Source: Oscillospiraceae bacterium (GTDB lineage: Bacteria; Bacillota; Clostridia; Oscillospirales; Oscillospiraceae). From it: DNA of 64,000 bases. This document shows positions 60,636 through 64,000 of this stretch, one piece after another. A program made the translations under genes and the position numbers. Each line of letters begins with the position of its first letter. The first letter of the stretch is position 1. The notes under the pieces are model-generated. The model did no database searches. It saw only the letters and a program-made list of their open reading frames with translations, and was not told where the DNA came from. Location of the stretch: the NCBI GenBank assembly GCA_017540645.1, contig JAFYAQ010000012.1, forward strand, positions 1 through 64,000. Reading direction: 5' to 3'.

Positions 60636-61857
60636 AAAGCTGATCGCCCTCGCAGAGAGCAATGAGGAGCGTCTGCAAGGGATTTTTCGCGGCTTTGAGC
60701 GTACGGCGGAGTCCAATACCCGCCGGGTACTGGACGCATTCCGGGAATACCGGGTCTCGGACGCCTGCTTTGCCGGCACCACCGGCTACGGCTATGACGA
60801 TCTGGGGCGGGAGACCATGGAGAAAGTCTATGCCCGGGTCTTTGGAGCGGAGAAGGCTCTGGTCCGGACCCAGTTTGTCAACGGTACCCACGCCCTGGCC
60901 TGTGCCCTCTACGGTGCGCTGCAGCCCGGGGACACCATGCTTTCCGTCACCGGAACGCCTTACGACACCCTGCAGACCGCCCTGTTCGGAGCGGGGCGGG
61001 GAACGCTGGCCTCTTACGGCGTTGTGTATCGGGAGATTGCGCTTGCCTTGGACGGGGGTCCGGACTATGACGCCATTCGGGAGAGTGTGTCGGCTTTGCG
61101 GCCCGCCCTGGTCTATATCCAGCGCAGCCGGGGCTACGATGCCCGCCGGGCGCTGTCCGTCCAGGAGATCGGGGAGATCTTGAAGGTGACCAAGAGCGCG
61201 AACCCCGATACCGCCGTTATGGTGGACAACTGCTACGGGGAGTTTACCGACGTTCTGGAGCCCTGCCATGTGGGCGCAGATCTGATGGCCGGTTCCCTGA
61301 TCAAGAATCCCGGCGGCGGCATCGCTCCCGGGGGCGGCTATGTAGCCGGACGGGCGGATCTGGTGGACTATGCCGCCGAGCGTTTGTCCGTGCCCGGGAT
61401 CGGCGGCGAGTGCGGGGCCACCCTGGGGGTCAACCGTCTGCTGTTCCAGGGCTTTTTCTTCGCACCCCATACAGTCTGTCAGGCATTGAAGACCATGGCT
61501 TTTGCCGCCGCCATGCTGGAGTCCCTGGGCTACCGCTGCTCTCCCTCCTGGTCGGAAAAGCGCTCGGACATCATCGAGACCATTGAGCTCCGCTCGGCGG
61601 AGGCGCTGGTGAAGTTTTGCCAGGGCATCCAGAAGGGATCCCCGGTGGACAGCTTTGCAGCTCCTGTCCCCGCTCCCATGCCCGGCTATGAGAGCCAGGT
61701 AGTCATGGCTGCCGGTACCTTTATCCAGGGCGCCTCTTTGGAACTGAGCTGCGACGGCCCGGTGAGAGAGCCCTATCTGGGCTATCTCCAGGGCGGCCTG
61801 ACCTATGAATCCGGAAAGCTTGGAGTGCTTCGGGCCCTGCAAGAGATGCTCTCTTGA
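60625..61857 (+). CDS. methionine gamma-lyase family PLP protein (YnbB-like)
   Basis: A 410-residue PLP-fold protein of the family formerly called aluminium resistance protein. FAGTTGYGYDDLGRETMEKV and RTQFVNGTHALACALYG are N-terminal hallmarks. The PLP lysine is in GSLIKNPGGGIAPGGGY. The family's true substrate is not settled. It overlaps the preceding peptidase gene by 11 nt. Confidence 0.9.
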   Translation: MEFEKLIALAESNEERLQGIFRGFERTAESNTRRVLDAFREYRVSDACFAGTTGYGYDDLGRETMEKVYARVFGAEKALVRTQFVNGTHALACALYGALQPGDTMLSVTGTPYDTLQTALFGAGRGTLASYGVVYREIALALDGGPDYDAIRESVSALRPALVYIQRSRGYDARRALSVQEIGEILKVTKSANPDTAVMVDNCYGEFTDVLEPCHVGADLMAGSLIKNPGGGIAPGGGYVAGRADLVDYAAERLSVPGIGGECGATLGVNRLLFQGFFFAPHTVCQALKTMAFAAAMLESLGYRCSPSWSEKRSDIIETIELRSAEALVKFCQGIQKGSPVDSFAAPVPAPMPGYESQVVMAAGTFIQGASLELSCDGPVREPYLGYLQGGLTYESGKLGVLRALQEMLS

Positions 61858-61888
61858 AACATATACTGGCATAAGGTGGTGAAGCCTT

Positions 61889-62530
61889 ATGCCCGGCAGA
61901 AAACCGTTTTTCCGAAGGGCGGGGGTCAGTCTGATCCCCGCCCTTTTGGCGCTGCTATTATCTATTATCCTGTTTCTGATTCCGGCCAGCCGTTATTTCC
62001 GCGCGTTGACCGGCGCCATGGCGGAAAACTGCGCCTCCGATGTGATCGCCCGCCGGGTCAATGCGGTGGTCGAAAAGAAAATGGAGGAATGGGGACAGAC
62101 GCCCCGGGAGTATGTCCACCTGGAAAAGGACGCATCCGGCGCCGTGACCGCCATTATGACCGACACGGCCCAGGTGAACATTCTCTGTTCCGAGCTGCTC
62201 CACGCCATCATCGACGCCTGCAACGAAGGGGAACTGACGGTACGCATCCCTCTGGGCGACCTGCTGGGGGTAGGTCTGTTCCTGGGAAAGGGCTTTCGCG
62301 TACCCATGCGCATCACCATGCTCACCTCCTCCCATGTGGGCTATGAAAACGTGCTGACGGACGCGGGCATCAACCAGACCAAACACCAGCTCCTGCTGGT
62401 GGTGGAAGCCAATGCCAGCGTACTCCTGCCGTGGGAGACCCGGACGGCCCACGTGGAAAATCAGGTGCTGGTGGCGGAAACCGTGGTCATCGGCCAGGTT
62501 CCGGGAACTTACGTTCGACTTGGCGAATAA
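61889..62530 (+). CDS. yunB: sporulation protein YunB
   Basis: A 213-residue protein with one N-terminal membrane span (about 14-32) and an extracytoplasmic domain typical of YunB (TDTAQVNILCSELLHAI, IPLGDLLGVGLFLGKG). YunB is a spore-formation protein expressed in the mother cell in Bacillus. AAGGTGG lies 9 nt before the ATG. This is the third sporulation gene in the window. Confidence 0.9.
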   Translation: MPGRKPFFRRAGVSLIPALLALLLSIILFLIPASRYFRALTGAMAENCASDVIARRVNAVVEKKMEEWGQTPREYVHLEKDASGAVTAIMTDTAQVNILCSELLHAIIDACNEGELTVRIPLGDLLGVGLFLGKGFRVPMRITMLTSSHVGYENVLTDAGINQTKHQLLLVVEANASVLLPWETRTAHVENQVLVAETVVIGQVPGTYVRLGE

Positions 62531-62579
62531 ATTGTAAAAATAAATATATAAATAAATTCACAAATTATTTACAATAGAA

Positions 62580-62606
62580 TTAGCACTCGCTATTGACGAG
62601 TGCTAA
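62580..62606. promoter_or_regulatory. CIRCE operator (HrcA binding site)
   Basis: TTAGCACTC-N9-GAGTGCTAA, a perfect copy of the CIRCE element. HrcA binding here would repress the downstream Hsp20 until heat or misfolding stress. Confidence 0.95.
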
Positions 62607-62621
62607 AAATGGGTGTATAAC
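62593..62621 (+). promoter_or_regulatory. promoter of hsp20, overlapping CIRCE
   Basis: TTGACG (62593-62598) lies partly in the CIRCE spacer and partly in its right arm. A 17-nt spacer and TATAAC (62616-62621) follow. HrcA would cover the -35 box. Confidence 0.7.
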
Positions 62622-62721
62622 ATAATTGCACGGAGGGAAAGCTACAGACAGTTTTCCTCAGAGCAAATAAGTAAACCAGCCCGGAGACAAACCTTCGGAG
62701 CGAATAGATTTAGGAGGTTTG

Positions 62722-63183
62722 ATGATTATGTTGTACATGCCTGGATTTGTTGGCGAGAACCTGATGAACCGTATTATGGACGATTGGGACCGGGATTTCT
62801 TCGGCGGACATCATCCGCTTTACGGCTATCACGCTCAAAACCTGATGAAGACCGATGTGCGGGAGCACGAGGACTGCTATGAGGTGGACATCGATCTGCC
62901 CGGCTTTGCCAAAGAAGATCTGAATCTCTCTCTGGAAAACGGATATCTGACCATTCAGGCGCAGAAGGGCCTGAACAAGGAGCAAAAGGACGAGAAGACC
63001 GGCAAGATCCTCCGTCAGGAACGCTATGCCGGCAGTATGAGCCGCAGCTTCTATGTGGGCGAGGATATTACCGAGGAGGACATCAAGGCCAAGCTGGAAA
63101 ACGGTGTTCTGTCCCTGCAGGTGCCCAAGCTGGAGGCCAAGCCTCGCATCCCCGAAAAGAAAACCATCACCATCGAGGGTTAA
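62722..63183 (+). CDS. small heat-shock protein (Hsp20/alpha-crystallin family)
   Basis: A 153-residue ATP-independent holdase chaperone. The alpha-crystallin domain runs from about 46 to 140 (VREHEDCYEVDIDLPGF, LENGYLTI, AKLENGVLSLQVPK). The C-terminal IxI motif is ITI at the end. AGGAGG lies 4 nt before ATG 62722 and 10 nt before ATG 62728; either start is possible. CIRCE directly upstream marks HrcA control, which groups it with groES-groEL and dnaK operons elsewhere. Confidence 0.93.
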   Translation: MIMLYMPGFVGENLMNRIMDDWDRDFFGGHHPLYGYHAQNLMKTDVREHEDCYEVDIDLPGFAKEDLNLSLENGYLTIQAQKGLNKEQKDEKTGKILRQERYAGSMSRSFYVGEDITEEDIKAKLENGVLSLQVPKLEAKPRIPEKKTITIEG

Positions 63184-63196
63184 AACCCAGCATCTG

Positions 63197-63227
63197 CGAC
63201 CGGAGCAAAATGCTCCGGTCTTTTTTT
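63197..63227 (+). terminator. terminator of hsp20
   Basis: GACCGGAGC pairs with GCTCCGGTC (63198-63206 with 63212-63220) around a 5-nt loop and is followed by T7. Confidence 0.9.
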
Positions 63228-63273
63228 GCTTTTTTATAAAACCACAAAAATTACCGGATTTTGAAAATATCCC

Positions 63274-63302
63274 TTGATTTTAACCATTAAAAGAGCTAAA
63301 GT
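63274..63302 (+). promoter_or_regulatory. promoter of the symporter gene
   Basis: TTGATT (63274-63279), a 17-nt spacer and TAAAGT (63297-63302), 44 nt before the ATG. Confidence 0.5.
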
Positions 63303-63346
63303 ACCTCCGTAGCTCTTCCCACGGGGAGAAAGGAAGGAGAAAGAAA

Positions 63347-64000
63347 ATGAAAGCACTGTTTGACAAGAAGAATCTCTTTTTGCGGGTAGCCATCGGCTTT
63401 GTTCTGGGTGTGATTCTGGGCTTTGCCGCTCCGGGCTTCAGCATCGCCACCAAGGTAGTAGGCGATATCTACCTGAATCTGATCAAAATGATGATCATTC
63501 CCATAGTGGTATGCGCGGTGTTCTGCGGCATCGCCAACATCCGGGACGGCGTACTGCTGCGGAAAATCGGTTTTCGTACGGTAGTGCTGTACGTGATCAT
63601 GTTTGTGGTCAGCGCGGCGGTGTCCCTGGCCATCGCCTATGCCATCCGCCCCGGCTTCGGCACGGTGTTTGAGAATGCGCCCGTATATGAGGGCAATATC
63701 ACCAATCCCACCATCAGCAGCTTTTTGACCACCATCGTTCCCACCAACATCATCGACGCCGCCGCAAAGGGCAGCACGCTTCCGGTGATCCTCTTCACCA
63801 TCGTGTTTGCCGTGGCCATCGTGGCCGTGGGGGAGAGCGGACGTCCGGTGCTGGACTTCATGAACAGCCTTTCTGCAGCCATGTTCAAAATGCTGGGATA
63901 CTTCATGGAGATCTCTCCGCTTGGCGTCATGAGCCTGATGGCCTTCTCCGTGGCTCAGTACGGCGCGGGGATCTTCGGCGCCCTGGCCAAGTACATCTTC
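63347..64000 (+). CDS. dicarboxylate/amino acid:cation symporter (DAACS, partial)
   Basis: The first 218 residues of a DAACS-family (GltP/DctA-like) transporter are present; the rest lies beyond the window. At least five spans are visible. The DAACS opening FLRVAIGFVLGVILGF, the NLIKMMIIPIVVCAVFCGI segment (about 44-62) and the STLPVILFTIVFAVAI segment (about 143-158) match glutamate/aspartate/C4-dicarboxylate symporters. AAGGAAGGAG lies about 8 nt before the ATG. Confidence 0.92.
   Translation, partial: MKALFDKKNLFLRVAIGFVLGVILGFAAPGFSIATKVVGDIYLNLIKMMIIPIVVCAVFCGIANIRDGVLLRKIGFRTVVLYVIMFVVSAAVSLAIAYAIRPGFGTVFENAPVYEGNITNPTISSFLTTIVPTNIIDAAAKGSTLPVILFTIVFAVAIVAVGESGRPVLDFMNSLSAAMFKMLGYFMEISPLGVMSLMAFSVAQYGAGIFGALAKYIF

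Noticed and set aside
1..64000. CRISPR array, prophage or insertion sequence
   Set aside because: I saw no regularly spaced repeats, no cas, phage-structural or transposase proteins in any frame.

Overview
The window looks like a chromosomal segment of an endospore-forming, GC-rich gut Clostridium relative (Oscillospiraceae-type Firmicute). The evidence is the sporulation genes yabP, yabQ and yunB, an alanine T-box leader, a CIRCE/HrcA operator, the yabP-yabQ-divIC-yabR block and frequent GTG/TTG starts behind strong Shine-Dalgarno sites. The exact genus cannot be read from the sequence alone.

Layout. 1-10.7 kb is housekeeping: a membrane protein with a palindromic operator, an rRNA methyltransferase (rlmD), acetate kinase facing tmcAL, a DUF1015 protein, an aldose epimerase, a T-box-controlled alanine transaminase and a LytR-CpsA-Psr protein. 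10.7-30.2 kb is a cell-surface polysaccharide locus. It holds an initiating sugar-phosphate transferase, one GT2 and six GT4-type glycosyltransferases, an asparagine-synthetase-like gene on the opposite strand, a repeat/LRR membrane protein, a Wzx-type flippase, and UDP-sugar genes (dehydrogenase, two DegT aminotransferases, two hexapeptide acetyltransferases). It ends at a strong terminator. 30.2-41.1 kb continues the envelope theme: an HflK/HflC pair with a seventh GT4, a coiled-coil protein with a polysaccharide deacetylase, an O-antigen-ligase-like polymerase, a VanZ protein, tRNA-Gly, a flavodoxin/ferredoxin fusion, a nitroreductase and an MBOAT/SGNH O-acylation pair.

41.1-46 kb carries small oxidoreductase-type genes and a SpoIIE-type phosphatase with an extracytoplasmic sensor. 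Its upstream STAS partner survives only as a C-terminal stub. 46-54.4 kb is an accessory catabolic block: a LysR regulator, an APC permease, two closely related enolase-superfamily dehydratase-like proteins, an MFS transporter, a UroD-family protein and a flavin split-barrel protein. A copy of the 3' end of the neighbouring tRNA-Leu gene bounds the far side of the block, so it may be an island inserted at that tRNA. 54.6-64 kb returns to core genes: yabP-yabQ, divIC-type, an S1 protein, a lipoprotein, RNase P RNA, murD, two M42 peptidases, a methionine-gamma-lyase-like PLP enzyme, yunB, a CIRCE-regulated Hsp20 and the start of a dicarboxylate/amino-acid symporter.

The most unusual items are the protein with about 65-residue W-repeats plus LRRs inside the polysaccharide locus, the tRNA-flanked island with twin enolases that differ in the specificity loop, the decapitated STAS-phosphatase operon, and the facing ackA/tmcAL promoters. 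Promoter and terminator calls are by eye. Family calls rest on recognised motifs, not on searches.
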